Source of the DNA: Micrococcaceae bacterium
GTDB lineage: Bacteria > Actinomycetota > Actinomycetes > Actinomycetales > Micrococcaceae
Direction: 5' to 3'
DNA length: 6,306 bases
NCBI GenBank assembly: GCA_003486025.1
Contig: DNHA01000140.1
Span: 6,182 to 12,487 of the forward strand
Under the pieces are notes generated by a model. That model searched no databases and had not been told where the DNA came from. It saw only the letters and a program-made list of their open reading frames with translations. The translations under genes and the position numbers were made by a program. Of the stretch, positions 1 to 5,221 are shown one piece after another. Positions within the stretch are counted from its first letter, which is position 1, and the number at the start of each line of letters is the position of its first letter.

Positions 1-1219
1 TTTCCGGGGCCCAGCCTCCGGAAAGCAGGTAGCCGGTGAGGATTGGCGCCAGGATGGACATCAGGCGTCCCACCCCGATCATCCAACCCACGCCAGTGGC
101 CCGGGCGCGCGGGCTGTAGATGTCGGGGGATACCGCGTAGAAACCTGCGATGCCCGCGGTGGTGAGCATGCCCAGGACCAGGGCAAAGACCATGGCCAAG
201 GAAATCGTCTCGAAGACCATCGCGAAGATGAGGTAGGCGATGGCCGAACCGAGCAGAGCGGTGACCAGCAGCGGGCGGCTACGGAATTTCATGGCCAACG
301 CGGAGAAGATGAAACAGCCCAGAATTCCGCCGGCGTTGGCGAGCACGCCGACAGTGACACCCAGGGTGTCATCGCCGGAGGCGGTCGCCATCATCTTGGG
401 AGTCCAGGTGTTTGCGAAGTAGTAAGCCGCGACCAGGCAGGCGTAGCCTATCCACAGCATCAGGGTGCGAAGGCGCACTGGGTGGGTGAGGATTTCGGAG
501 ATGGCCGAACGTCCGCCGTGGGCCAGCTGCACCGTGGGCAGGGCCTCAATGGTAGGACGCTTGGCTTTGGCGAGGATCGCGTTAATCCGTTGCAGGGCGC
601 CAGCGGGCTGCTTAGTGACCAGGAAATCCAGGGATTCGGGCAGGTAGCGCCAGGAGACCAGCAACATGATCACGGTCAGTCCGGCGCCGACCGCGAAGAC
701 TGAGTGCCACCCGAAGACCGGGATCATCGGTCCGGCTACCATGCCGCCGATGGTCGCGCCGATAGGGTAGCCGGCCGCATAGATGCCCATGATGGTGCCG
801 CGGCGCAGGTCCGAGGAGTATTCGGAGACGAGCACGTTCAAATTCGCCATCATGCCGCCGACGCCCAGGCCGGTGAGCACACGCCAGGCAAGCAGCACAT
901 ATTCGTTGGGGGCGAAGACCGAGAGAGTCATGCCGATGCTGATCACCACGAGCGAGGCGAGGGTCAGCTTGCGCCGGCCGATGACATCTGCCATCGGGGT
1001 GAGGAAGATCGAGCCGGCGGCCATCCCGAAGAGGCTGGCGCTGAGCAGATAGCCGAGCATCACCGGGTCGATACCCCATTCACGGGAGAGCGACGGGGCA
1101 GCATAGGCCATGACGGCGACGTCGAAGCCGTCGATGAATATGAGCACCAGGGCGATGACGACGGCCATCACCTGGAAGCGACTCATAGCCGCGGTGCGGA
1201 AGTCTAGTGAGGGGGACAT
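1..1219 (-). CDS. MFS transporter, aromatic acid:H+ symporter (AAHS)-like, 3' end outside window
   Basis: This is an inner-membrane secondary transporter, likely proton-coupled uptake of an aromatic or related organic acid. The visible 406 codons are open throughout and begin at ATG 1219, preceded by AGGAG (1225-1229) at 5-base spacing. About eleven hydrophobic segments can be followed (roughly residues 16-42, 55-76, 84-103, 106-130, 143-166, 171-192, 251-270, 285-308, 316-335, 338-362 and 375-398), with the usual central cytoplasmic loop at about 193-250. The first helix holds DGFD (30-33), the acidic motif of the AAHS family (PcaK, BenK type). Loop 2-3 holds ADVIGRRK (77-84), and PESLDFL lies at 194-200 after helix 6. 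The canonical GxxxDRxGRR loop is altered: Thr74 and Val79 replace the first Gly and the Arg. AAHS proteins usually have about 440-460 residues, so some 40-50 C-terminal residues lie beyond the left edge. It is divergent from the SDR/CynX operon. The MFS call is firm; the AAHS subfamily and substrate are inferred. Confidence 0.9.
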   Translation of the reverse strand, partial: MSPSLDFRTAAMSRFQVMAVVIALVLIFIDGFDVAVMAYAAPSLSREWGIDPVMLGYLLSASLFGMAAGSIFLTPMADVIGRRKLTLASLVVISIGMTLSVFAPNEYVLLAWRVLTGLGVGGMMANLNVLVSEYSSDLRRGTIMGIYAAGYPIGATIGGMVAGPMIPVFGWHSVFAVGAGLTVIMLLVSWRYLPESLDFLVTKQPAGALQRINAILAKAKRPTIEALPTVQLAHGGRSAISEILTHPVRLRTLMLWIGYACLVAAYYFANTWTPKMMATASGDDTLGVTVGVLANAGGILGCFIFSALAMKFRSRPLLVTALLGSAIAYLIFAMVFETISLAMVFALVLGMLTTAGIAGFYAVSPDIYSPRARATGVGWMIGVGRLMSILAPILTGYLLSGGWAPE

Positions 1220-1262
1220 CGGTTCTCCTGTGGATGCTGGGTTTTTGGTTACCATGTGACCC

Positions 1263-1292
1263 TAGTCATAGCGGCGCAGGGTGATCTATAGT
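1263..1292 (+). promoter_or_regulatory. Candidate sigma70-type promoter upstream of the SDR gene (distal)
   Basis: TAGTCA (1263-1268) and TATAGT (1287-1292) are separated by 18 bases; they match the -35 consensus at 4 of 6 and the -10 consensus at 5 of 6. Transcription would start near 1299, leaving an untranslated leader of about 255 bases containing all three inverted repeats. This was found by eye only and competes with the proximal candidate at 1352-1381. Confidence 0.22.
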
Positions 1293-1351
1293 TTGGTTCC
1301 AGATTCCTTATCGCGGAAACTTGATCATTGAAGTTCTTTCCGTCACCATTC

Positions 1352-1381
1352 TCGACAACCGCAAAGATCCGGGCGTATTCT
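1352..1381 (+). promoter_or_regulatory. Candidate sigma70-type promoter upstream of the SDR gene (proximal)
   Basis: TCGACA (1352-1357, 5 of 6 against TTGACA) and TATTCT (1376-1381, 4 of 6) are separated by 18 bases. The predicted start is near 1388, just ahead of the inverted repeats at 1400-1411 and 1414-1430. That is a classical place for a repressor operator. The -35 lies inside the first TCTCGACAAC repeat. It is a by-eye match only. Confidence 0.28.
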
Positions 1382-1399
1382 GGTCATATCTCGACAACA

Positions 1400-1411
1400 G
1401 ATTCACGAATC
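1400..1411. repeat. Inverted repeat, candidate operator half-site pair
   Basis: GATTC (1400-1404), two bases, then GAATC (1407-1411) form a perfect 5-base inverted repeat two bases before the next palindrome. It shares its half-site with the palindrome at 1473-1493, which argues for a common binding protein and against chance. Confidence 0.4.
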
Positions 1412-1413
1412 CA

Positions 1414-1430
1414 ATTCCTTTGGAAGGAAT
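1414..1430. repeat. Perfect 7-base palindrome with 3-base spacer, candidate operator
   Basis: ATTCCTT (1414-1420), spacer TGG, and AAGGAAT (1424-1430) are exact reverse complements. The size and symmetry suit a dimeric helix-turn-helix regulator. It is too short and too weak in GC to act as a terminator, and it lies upstream of the SDR gene rather than behind any gene. Confidence 0.5.
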
Positions 1431-1472
1431 AGTCCGCATCGAAGGCAGGATTTTCTCGCCTCACGTGGACCG

Positions 1473-1493
1473 GCGGAATCCACCAGATTCCGC
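1473..1493. repeat. Perfect 8-base inverted repeat with 5-base spacer, candidate operator
   Basis: GCGGAATC (1473-1480), spacer CACCA, and GATTCCGC (1486-1493) are exact reverse complements, ending 60 bases before the SDR start codon. The right arm lies in CCAGATTCC, which also occurs at 1299-1307. It may be an operator, or in the transcript a small leader hairpin; no U-run follows, so termination is unlikely. Confidence 0.5.
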
Positions 1494-1553
1494 ATCCGTG
1501 GATCGCACCGGCTGGCCCACAAGGACCGGCACGATCACCCTAAGGAGCTTCAA

Positions 1554-2315
1554 ATGTCCCAGCGAGTACTCATCACCGCAGGCGCCGGTGGAATCGGGCT
1601 GGCAGTAGCCAAGGCCTTCCTGGTTCAGGGCGCCCACGTGCATATTGCCGACATTAACGCTGACGCGGTCAACGCGGCCGTCGACGCACATGAAAACCTC
1701 ACCGGGTCGGTCACCAATGTCGCCGACCCGACCGCCGTGGCGCGAATGTTCGTGGATATCAAGCGCGAGCTGGGAGGCCTGGACGTACTGGTGAACAACG
1801 CAGGCATCGCTGGCCCGACCGCACCAGTCTCCGACTACCCGGCCGACGCATTCGGCTCGGTGATTTCGGTGAATCTGCAGGGCACCTTCAACGTCACCCA
1901 GCAGGCCATCGAGTTGCTTAAGGAATCTGACGCTGCCTCGATCATCACCATGTCCTCGCTGGCCGGACGCTTCGGCTACCCGAACCGCGTGGCCTACTCC
2001 ACTACCAAGTGGGGCCTGGTCGGCTTTGCCAAGACCCTGTCCATGGAACTTGGCCCACTGGGCATCACCTCGAACACCATCCACCCGGGAGCCGTCGACG
2101 GACCGCGTATCATGAGCGTCTTCGAAGGCCGTGCAGAGGTTTCCGGGCGCACCGTGCAGGAAGAAGTGGATTCCGCGCTGGCCAATCAGTCGGTGAAGCA
2201 GTTCATCAACCCCGATGACATCGCCGCGCTGATCCTGTTCCTGGCAGGCCCGCACGCCCGCACCATCTCAGGGCAGATGTTCCCAATCGACGGCGATTCC
2301 AAGGCTGCCGTCTAA
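1554..2315 (+). CDS. Short-chain dehydrogenase/reductase (classical SDR), NAD-preferring
   Basis: This is a cytoplasmic NAD(P)-dependent oxidoreductase of 253 residues, the normal length for a classical SDR. ATG 1554 follows AAGGAG (1542-1547) at 6-base spacing. The Rossmann glycine motif is at 8-15 (TAGAGGIG; Ala9 replaces the usual first Gly). Asp33 at the end of the second strand predicts NAD over NADP. NNAG is at 81-84. The catalytic tetrad is Asn107, Ser135, Tyr148 and Lys152 (YSTTK). HPGAVDGPR at 177-185 is the nicotinamide-side PG motif. The C-terminal part contains the typical SDR segment ending in a GQMFPIDGD-type strand (240-248). The gene is translationally coupled to the following CynX-type transporter (TAATG) and divergent from an AAHS-like transporter, so its substrate is probably imported by one or both. 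An alcohol, hydroxy acid or dihydrodiol substrate is possible; the sequence does not decide. The fold and chemistry are sure, the substrate unknown. Confidence 0.95.
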   Translation: MSQRVLITAGAGGIGLAVAKAFLVQGAHVHIADINADAVNAAVDAHENLTGSVTNVADPTAVARMFVDIKRELGGLDVLVNNAGIAGPTAPVSDYPADAFGSVISVNLQGTFNVTQQAIELLKESDAASIITMSSLAGRFGYPNRVAYSTTKWGLVGFAKTLSMELGPLGITSNTIHPGAVDGPRIMSVFEGRAEVSGRTVQEEVDSALANQSVKQFINPDDIAALILFLAGPHARTISGQMFPIDGDSKAAV

Positions 2316-3658
2316 TGAGCAACATCGCTGAGCAACGGCCTTCGGGCGTGGGATCCACCCCGCAGGCCGTTCAGGCTTCGAAGGGAAATGAAAGCCCGGT
2401 GGAACAGGCTGCACTCCAGAAACCCTGGCGCGGGCGCATCATCCTAGTACTGGGCATCATCCTGCTGGGCATTACCCTGCGCCATGCGGTGACCGGGCTG
2501 TCGCCGCTGTTGCCGGTGGTGCGCGAGGAACTGGGCATGGGGGTGGGAGCCGCCAGCTTCCTGGGTATGCTGCCCACCCTGGCCTTCGGTATTGCCGGTT
2601 TCCTCACCCCGGTGATCATGCGGACCAGAGGTCCGGAGCTGACCGCGTTGCTGGCCATGACGCTGGCCGCGATTGGTACCGTGGCCCGCGTGCTGGGCGA
2701 GAGCATCCCGCTGTTCCTGGTCTTCAGCGTGATCGCGCTGTTTGGCATGGGCATGGGCAACGTCGTGGGCGCGCCGCTGGTAAAGAAGTACTTCCCGGAC
2801 CGCCAGGCCGCGATGCTCACCGTCTTCGCGCTGCTGATGCAGGCCGGGGCGACCCTGCCTGCGATGACCGCGATGCCGATTTACCATGCCGCCGGATGGC
2901 GCGTTTCGCTGGCTTCCTGGGCAGTGCTCTCGCTGCTGGCGGCCCTGCCATGGTTGATCGCGCTACTGCGGCTGCGCCGCGCCTCGAACGGAGCCAAAAC
3001 AGGCAACGCGGCGGGGGCCGAAGCCAAGCAGAAATTCGGCTTGGGCCGGTTGCTGGCCAACCGAATCTCGGCAGGCACGGCACTGTTCTACGCGATGGCC
3101 TCGCTGAACACCTATGCCATGCTGGCCTGGTTCCCCACCATCCTCGGCGACCGCGGCATGGACCTGGGGCAGGCCGCCACGGCCTTCTCGGTGTTTACGT
3201 TCTTGACCTTGCCGATGGCGTTGGTGGTACCGCTGCTCGCCAGCCGAATGAAGAATGTCTTCCCGCTGGCTGCAGCGTTGGCGCTGACCTATCCGATCGG
3301 CTACATCGGGCTGTTGGCGCTGCCGGAGCTGAGCCTGTTCTGGACGGTCATCATGGGCATGGGCGGCGGATCTTTCCCGCTGGCCATCACCATGTTCAAC
3401 CGCAACACACGCTCCGCGGCAGGCTCGGCCGCGCTGGCCGGTTTCGCCATGGGCGTGGGCTACTTGTTCGGCACCTTGGGTCCGCTGCTAGGCGGCATGT
3501 TCTACTCGATTACCGGCGGGTGGGATCTGGCCATCGTGGTGTTCGCGCTGACCGGACTCCTAGCCTTGGCCGGGGCCAAATTGATGACCCCGCGCAGCGG
3601 CATGCTGGAAGACGGTTTTGCGCAGCCGGTAGCCAGAGCGTGCGTGGCACAACGTTAA
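2315..3658 (+). CDS. CynX/NimT-family MFS transporter
   Basis: This is a twelve-helix inner-membrane MFS transporter of 447 residues. After a hydrophilic, Gln/Ser-rich N-terminal tail of about 40 residues comes ITLRHAVTGLSPLLPVVRE (53-71). This matches the hallmark first-helix signature of the cyanate/2-nitroimidazole (CynX/NimT) porter family, as do NVVGAPLVKKYFPDRQAAM (149-167) and GGGSFPLAITMFNRNT (350-365). A charged central loop lies at about 220-245, between helices 6 and 7. The start ATG overlaps the SDR stop (TAATG). There is only a weak AAGG about 11 bases upstream, so initiation probably depends on re-initiating ribosomes. A hairpin terminator begins at its stop codon, making it the last gene of the operon. 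Few members of this family have known substrates, and cyanate is not implied, since no cynS-type cyanase is in the window. The long polar tail is longer than in most relatives known to me. Family is sure; substrate and direction are unknown. Confidence 0.92.
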   Translation: MSNIAEQRPSGVGSTPQAVQASKGNESPVEQAALQKPWRGRIILVLGIILLGITLRHAVTGLSPLLPVVREELGMGVGAASFLGMLPTLAFGIAGFLTPVIMRTRGPELTALLAMTLAAIGTVARVLGESIPLFLVFSVIALFGMGMGNVVGAPLVKKYFPDRQAAMLTVFALLMQAGATLPAMTAMPIYHAAGWRVSLASWAVLSLLAALPWLIALLRLRRASNGAKTGNAAGAEAKQKFGLGRLLANRISAGTALFYAMASLNTYAMLAWFPTILGDRGMDLGQAATAFSVFTFLTLPMALVVPLLASRMKNVFPLAAALALTYPIGYIGLLALPELSLFWTVIMGMGGGSFPLAITMFNRNTRSAAGSAALAGFAMGVGYLFGTLGPLLGGMFYSITGGWDLAIVVFALTGLLALAGAKLMTPRSGMLEDGFAQPVARACVAQR

Positions 3659-3704
3659 AACCGGCCGTCGACTCCGAATTTTCGGAGCCGGCGGCCGGTT
3701 TCTG
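3656..3704 (+). terminator. Long hairpin terminator of the SDR/CynX operon
   Basis: Outer arms AAACCGGCCG (3658-3667) and CGGCCGGTTT (3692-3701) and inner arms CTCCGAA (3672-3678) and TTCGGAG (3681-3687) pair perfectly. The linking TCGA and CCGG can pair except for one A-C mismatch and one wobble. This gives a nearly continuous stem of about 21 base pairs starting at the last base of the TAA stop codon. The following T-run is short (TTT, then CTG), so it is either an L-shaped terminator or works by structure mainly. Confidence 0.8.
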
Positions 3705-3933
3705 CGTGTGGGGGACCATGTGGGCGACCTAGTGCCGCGTCCAAGGATTTAGTGGCCCGACCCTATAAGGCAGGCCGGTCGAGGATCGAGCGGATCGCGG
3801 TGATCGCCAGCCACACGCTGGCATCTGATGCCGTCCTCGTTGAAGCCGCTGAAGAATCAGAAGACCGACGGCAGGCCGATGGCCTCCGGCAGCCGCCCGC
3901 GGAGGCACCGCACGGCGAACCTGGCCCTTGACC
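3705..3933. other. Gap between two hairpins, no certain gene
   Basis: The 325 bases between the CynX-type gene and fabH hold the two hairpins and, between them, about 230 bases without a recognisable protein. Frames on both strands were read; none shows a known domain. The only frame with a ribosome-site-like start is the 59-codon ORF at 3752-3931, listed separately. On the reverse strand the longest open frames start inside the hairpin at 3934-3970 and are unlikely to be genes. The stretch could also be decayed coding DNA. Confidence 0.5.
3752..3931 (+). CDS. Possible small ORF of 59 codons, unrecognised
   Basis: I do not recognise this frame. It would start at GTG 3752, with AAGGA at 3743-3747 only 4 bases upstream, and end at TGA 3929-3931, three bases before a 16-base-pair hairpin. 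The predicted product begins MARPYKAGRSRIERIAVIAS, is basic at first, has a short aliphatic stretch and ends in a Pro/Glu-rich acidic tail. About two thirds of its codons end in G or C, lower than the genes around it. No promoter is obvious in the 50 bases after the preceding terminator. Its bracketing by two hairpins is suggestive, but the frame could easily be chance in GC-rich DNA. Confidence 0.2.
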   Translation: MARPYKAGRSRIERIAVIASHTLASDAVLVEAAEESEDRRQADGLRQPPAEAPHGEPGP

Positions 3934-3970
3934 CGCAAAGCCTGCCGCCAATCTGGCGGCAGGCTTTGCG
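3934..3970. terminator. 16-base-pair hairpin, terminator of fabH (possibly bidirectional)
   Basis: CGCAAAGCCTGCCGCC (3934-3949), loop AATCT, and the exact reverse complement at 3955-3970 make a perfect 16-base-pair stem. It lies 13 bases beyond the fabH stop (3984-3986, read leftward). A clear T-run is absent on either strand. Because it is symmetric it could also stop rightward transcription coming through 3705-3933. Confidence 0.75.
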
Positions 3971-3983
3971 AAAGTCTCTCAGG

Positions 3984-4934
3984 CTAGGGAATGGTGATGA
4001 TCTGCCCGGCGTAGGACAAGCCGCCGCCGAAGGCGAAGAGCAGAGCCTTGTCGCCCGAGGCCAGCGGCTCATCGGAGGCCATCAGCTTGGACAGCGCCAG
4101 CGGCATCGAGGCAGCCGAGGTGTTGCCGGAGTAGACCACATCGGTGGCCACCCGGGCGTTCGGGGCACCGATCTTCTCCGCCAAGGGCTCGATGATGCGC
4201 AGATTCGCCTGGTGCAAGATGATCGCATCCAGTTCTTCCGGCTTCATTCCCGCACGGTCGATGATCTTCGAAGCGATCTTCGGCAGCTGGGTGACGGTCC
4301 AGCGGTAAACGCTCTGCCCGTTCTGCGCGAACTTCATGTCATTGTCCGCCTCGATGCGCACCGCATCGGACAGTGAAGGAACCGAACCCCAGACCACGGG
4401 AGAAATTTCTGCGGTCTGGGAGGCGGTGATGATGAACGCCCCGGCGCCGTCCGCGGTGAGCACGCAAGTGCTGCGGTCGGTGAAGTCGGTGAAATCGGTG
4501 AGCATCTCGGAGCCGATCACCAGTGCCTTGGTGGAACTGCCGGCAGCGATCGCACCCTGGGCCATGCCTACCGCATGGGCAAACCCGGAGCAGGCGGCGT
4601 TCAGGTCCATGGTGGCCGGACCCTGATCCATGCCGAGGCCCAGGGCCACGCGGGCAGCCATATGCGGGGTGCGATCCGTCGCGGTGCAGGTGGCGACGAT
4701 GACCAGGTCGATGTCCTCGGCGTTGATGTCTTCGGCATTGTCCAAGGCCATCTTTGCGGCCTTGATCGCCATCGAGTCAACGGTCTCGACGCCGGTGCCC
4801 CAGCGGCGCTCCTGAATCCCTACGCGGCGGGTAATCCACTCGTCGCTGGTCTCGACCAGCGTTTCCAACTCGGTGTTGGGCACGATGCGCTCAGGCTGGA
4901 AATGGCCAAAGGCTACGACTTTGCTGCCGGTCAT
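3984..4934 (-). CDS. fabH: 3-oxoacyl-ACP synthase III (beta-ketoacyl-ACP synthase III, KAS III)
   Basis: It condenses an acyl-CoA primer (acetyl- or branched acyl-CoA) with malonyl-ACP in the first step of type II fatty acid synthesis, in the cytoplasm. The 316-residue length is normal. ATG 4934 is chosen because AAGGAG (4943-4948) lies 8 bases upstream and the product then begins MTGSKVVAFGHFQPERIVPN, like other KAS III proteins; an in-frame TTG at 4973 would add 13 unrelated residues. The signatures run in order: TSDEWITRRVGIQERR (29-44), active-site Cys115 in NAACSGFAHA, DRSTCVLTADGAGA (153-166), His241 in LHQANLRI, Asn271 in SGNTSAAS, and FGGGLSYAG (302-310). The Cys-His-Asn triad is complete. 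In many actinobacteria fabH sits in a fabD-fabH-acpP-fabF cluster; here it stands alone between a convergent hairpin and a divergent phosphatase gene. It may therefore be a second copy or have another starter-unit role. The family is sure; its primer specificity is not visible. Confidence 0.95.
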   Translation of the reverse strand: MTGSKVVAFGHFQPERIVPNTELETLVETSDEWITRRVGIQERRWGTGVETVDSMAIKAAKMALDNAEDINAEDIDLVIVATCTATDRTPHMAARVALGLGMDQGPATMDLNAACSGFAHAVGMAQGAIAAGSSTKALVIGSEMLTDFTDFTDRSTCVLTADGAGAFIITASQTAEISPVVWGSVPSLSDAVRIEADNDMKFAQNGQSVYRWTVTQLPKIASKIIDRAGMKPEELDAIILHQANLRIIEPLAEKIGAPNARVATDVVYSGNTSAASMPLALSKLMASDEPLASGDKALLFAFGGGLSYAGQIITIP

Positions 4935-4942
4935 GAGTTTAA

Positions 4943-4948
4943 CTCCTT
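4943..4948 (-). promoter_or_regulatory. Ribosome binding site deciding the fabH start
   Basis: AAGGAG on the reverse strand, 8 bases before ATG 4934. It supports this ATG over the in-frame TTG at 4973, which has no comparable site. Confidence 0.85.
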
Positions 4949-5017
4949 GGGAAATGAACACTCTTGCTCTCAAGGTTAGTCGTTTTGGAGCCTACTTGCC
5001 GTTCACAACGGACACCG

Positions 5018-5047
5018 GAGCCGGGCGAATATGCTGAAAACCGGCTC
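5018..5047. repeat. 7-base inverted repeat with 16-base spacer
   Basis: GAGCCGG (5018-5024) and CCGGCTC (5041-5047) are exact reverse complements. The spacing suits either an operator bound on one DNA face or a hairpin with a large loop. GC-rich arms of this length can arise by chance, so support is modest. Confidence 0.3.
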
Positions 5048-5098
5048 GACGGGCGCAAAACTGGCTGGATTATCCGTTTTTCCCGGGAGGTTCATGGC

Positions 5099-5221
5099 AT
5101 GGTGGCCCATCGTTCATCTGCCGTCCAACCCGCTGCGGTGCAATGGTGGGAAAGCATTGCGGAAGGAATCGAGGCAAGGGGAGCACGATGTCACCACTAC
5201 AGGTCGCAGCTGCCGAACTGA
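5099..5221 (+). CDS. Possible leader ORF of 40 codons overlapping the phosphatase start
   Basis: ATG 5099 is preceded by GGGAGG (5085-5090) at 8-base spacing, a better-placed ribosome site than many genes have. The frame ends at TGA 5219-5221, 34 bases inside the phosphatase gene and in another frame. The product begins MVAHRSSAVQPAAVQWWESI and ends with a His/Tyr/Arg-containing tail; no known domain. It could be a leader that couples or limits translation of the phosphatase, or simply a chance frame with a chance purine tract. No attenuator-like hairpin was seen. Confidence 0.3.
   Translation: MVAHRSSAVQPAAVQWWESIAEGIEARGARCHHYRSQLPN
5176..5183 (+). promoter_or_regulatory. Ribosome binding site deciding the phosphatase start
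   Basis: AAGGGGAG with its last GGAG 4 bases before ATG 5188. It favours this start over the in-frame ATG at 5143, which has no purine-rich site and would add 15 residues rich in Gly, Lys and Arg. Confidence 0.7.

Larger units (their letters stand above)
1220..1553. promoter_or_regulatory. Divergent control region between the AAHS-like transporter and the SDR operon
   Basis: This 334-base stretch has no credible gene. It must hold the promoters for both divergent units. It is visibly more AT-rich than the flanking genes between about 1280 and 1460. It contains three inverted repeats on GATTC(C)/(G)GAATC half-sites (1400-1411, 1414-1430, 1473-1493), an extra CCAGATTCC at 1299-1307 that recurs at 1483-1491, and TCTCGACAAC repeated at 1350-1359 and 1389-1398. 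The density of symmetric sites suggests control by a dimeric regulator encoded elsewhere. No terminator-like or riboswitch-like fold was recognised. Confidence 0.6.
4935..5187. promoter_or_regulatory. Divergent region between fabH and the phosphatase operon
   Basis: This 253-base region must hold both divergent promoters, but no convincing -35/-10 pair was found on either strand. A 7-base inverted repeat, GAGCCGG (5018-5024) and CCGGCTC (5041-5047), encloses a 16-base AT-richer spacer near the middle. The right half holds the start of a 40-codon leader ORF (5099-5221). Confidence 0.4.

Noticed and set aside
612..1079. 155-codon reverse-strand frame, and forward-strand frames at 704-1207 and 783-1052
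   Set aside because: They lie inside the AAHS-like transporter in other frames. The transporter frame is open across the whole 1-1219 stretch and has clear membrane segments and motifs; these frames give Arg/His/Gly-rich shadow proteins.
1321..1608. 95-codon forward frame in the divergent region
   Set aside because: TTG start without ribosome site, overlaps the SDR start in another frame, and has no recognisable domain.
1461..2255. 264-codon reverse-strand frame longer than the SDR opposite it
   Set aside because: Antisense shadow common in high-GC DNA; the forward frame has every SDR motif and a ribosome site.
2896..3732. 278-codon forward frame, and reverse frames at 2371-2887 and 2817-3083
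   Set aside because: Shadows of the CynX-type transporter; the 278-codon frame also runs through the operon terminator hairpin.
3729..3951. Reverse-strand frames in the gap after fabH, considered as a transposase remnant
   Set aside because: Starts fall inside the fabH terminator hairpin; no catalytic motif, terminal inverted repeat or target duplication could be seen.
3828..4376. 182-codon forward frame, and forward frames at 4336-4626 and 4575-4979
   Set aside because: Antisense shadows of fabH, whose triad and signatures are complete.
4477..4503. Three tandem copies of a TCGGTGAAG-like 9-mer
   Set aside because: It encodes TDFTDFTD within fabH; similar Thr-Asp repeats before the DRST segment are normal in actinobacterial KAS III, so it is not an unstable repeat of note.
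4935..4973. Longer fabH starting at TTG 4973
   Set aside because: The added 13 residues do not resemble KAS III N-termini, and AAGGAG is placed correctly for ATG 4934.
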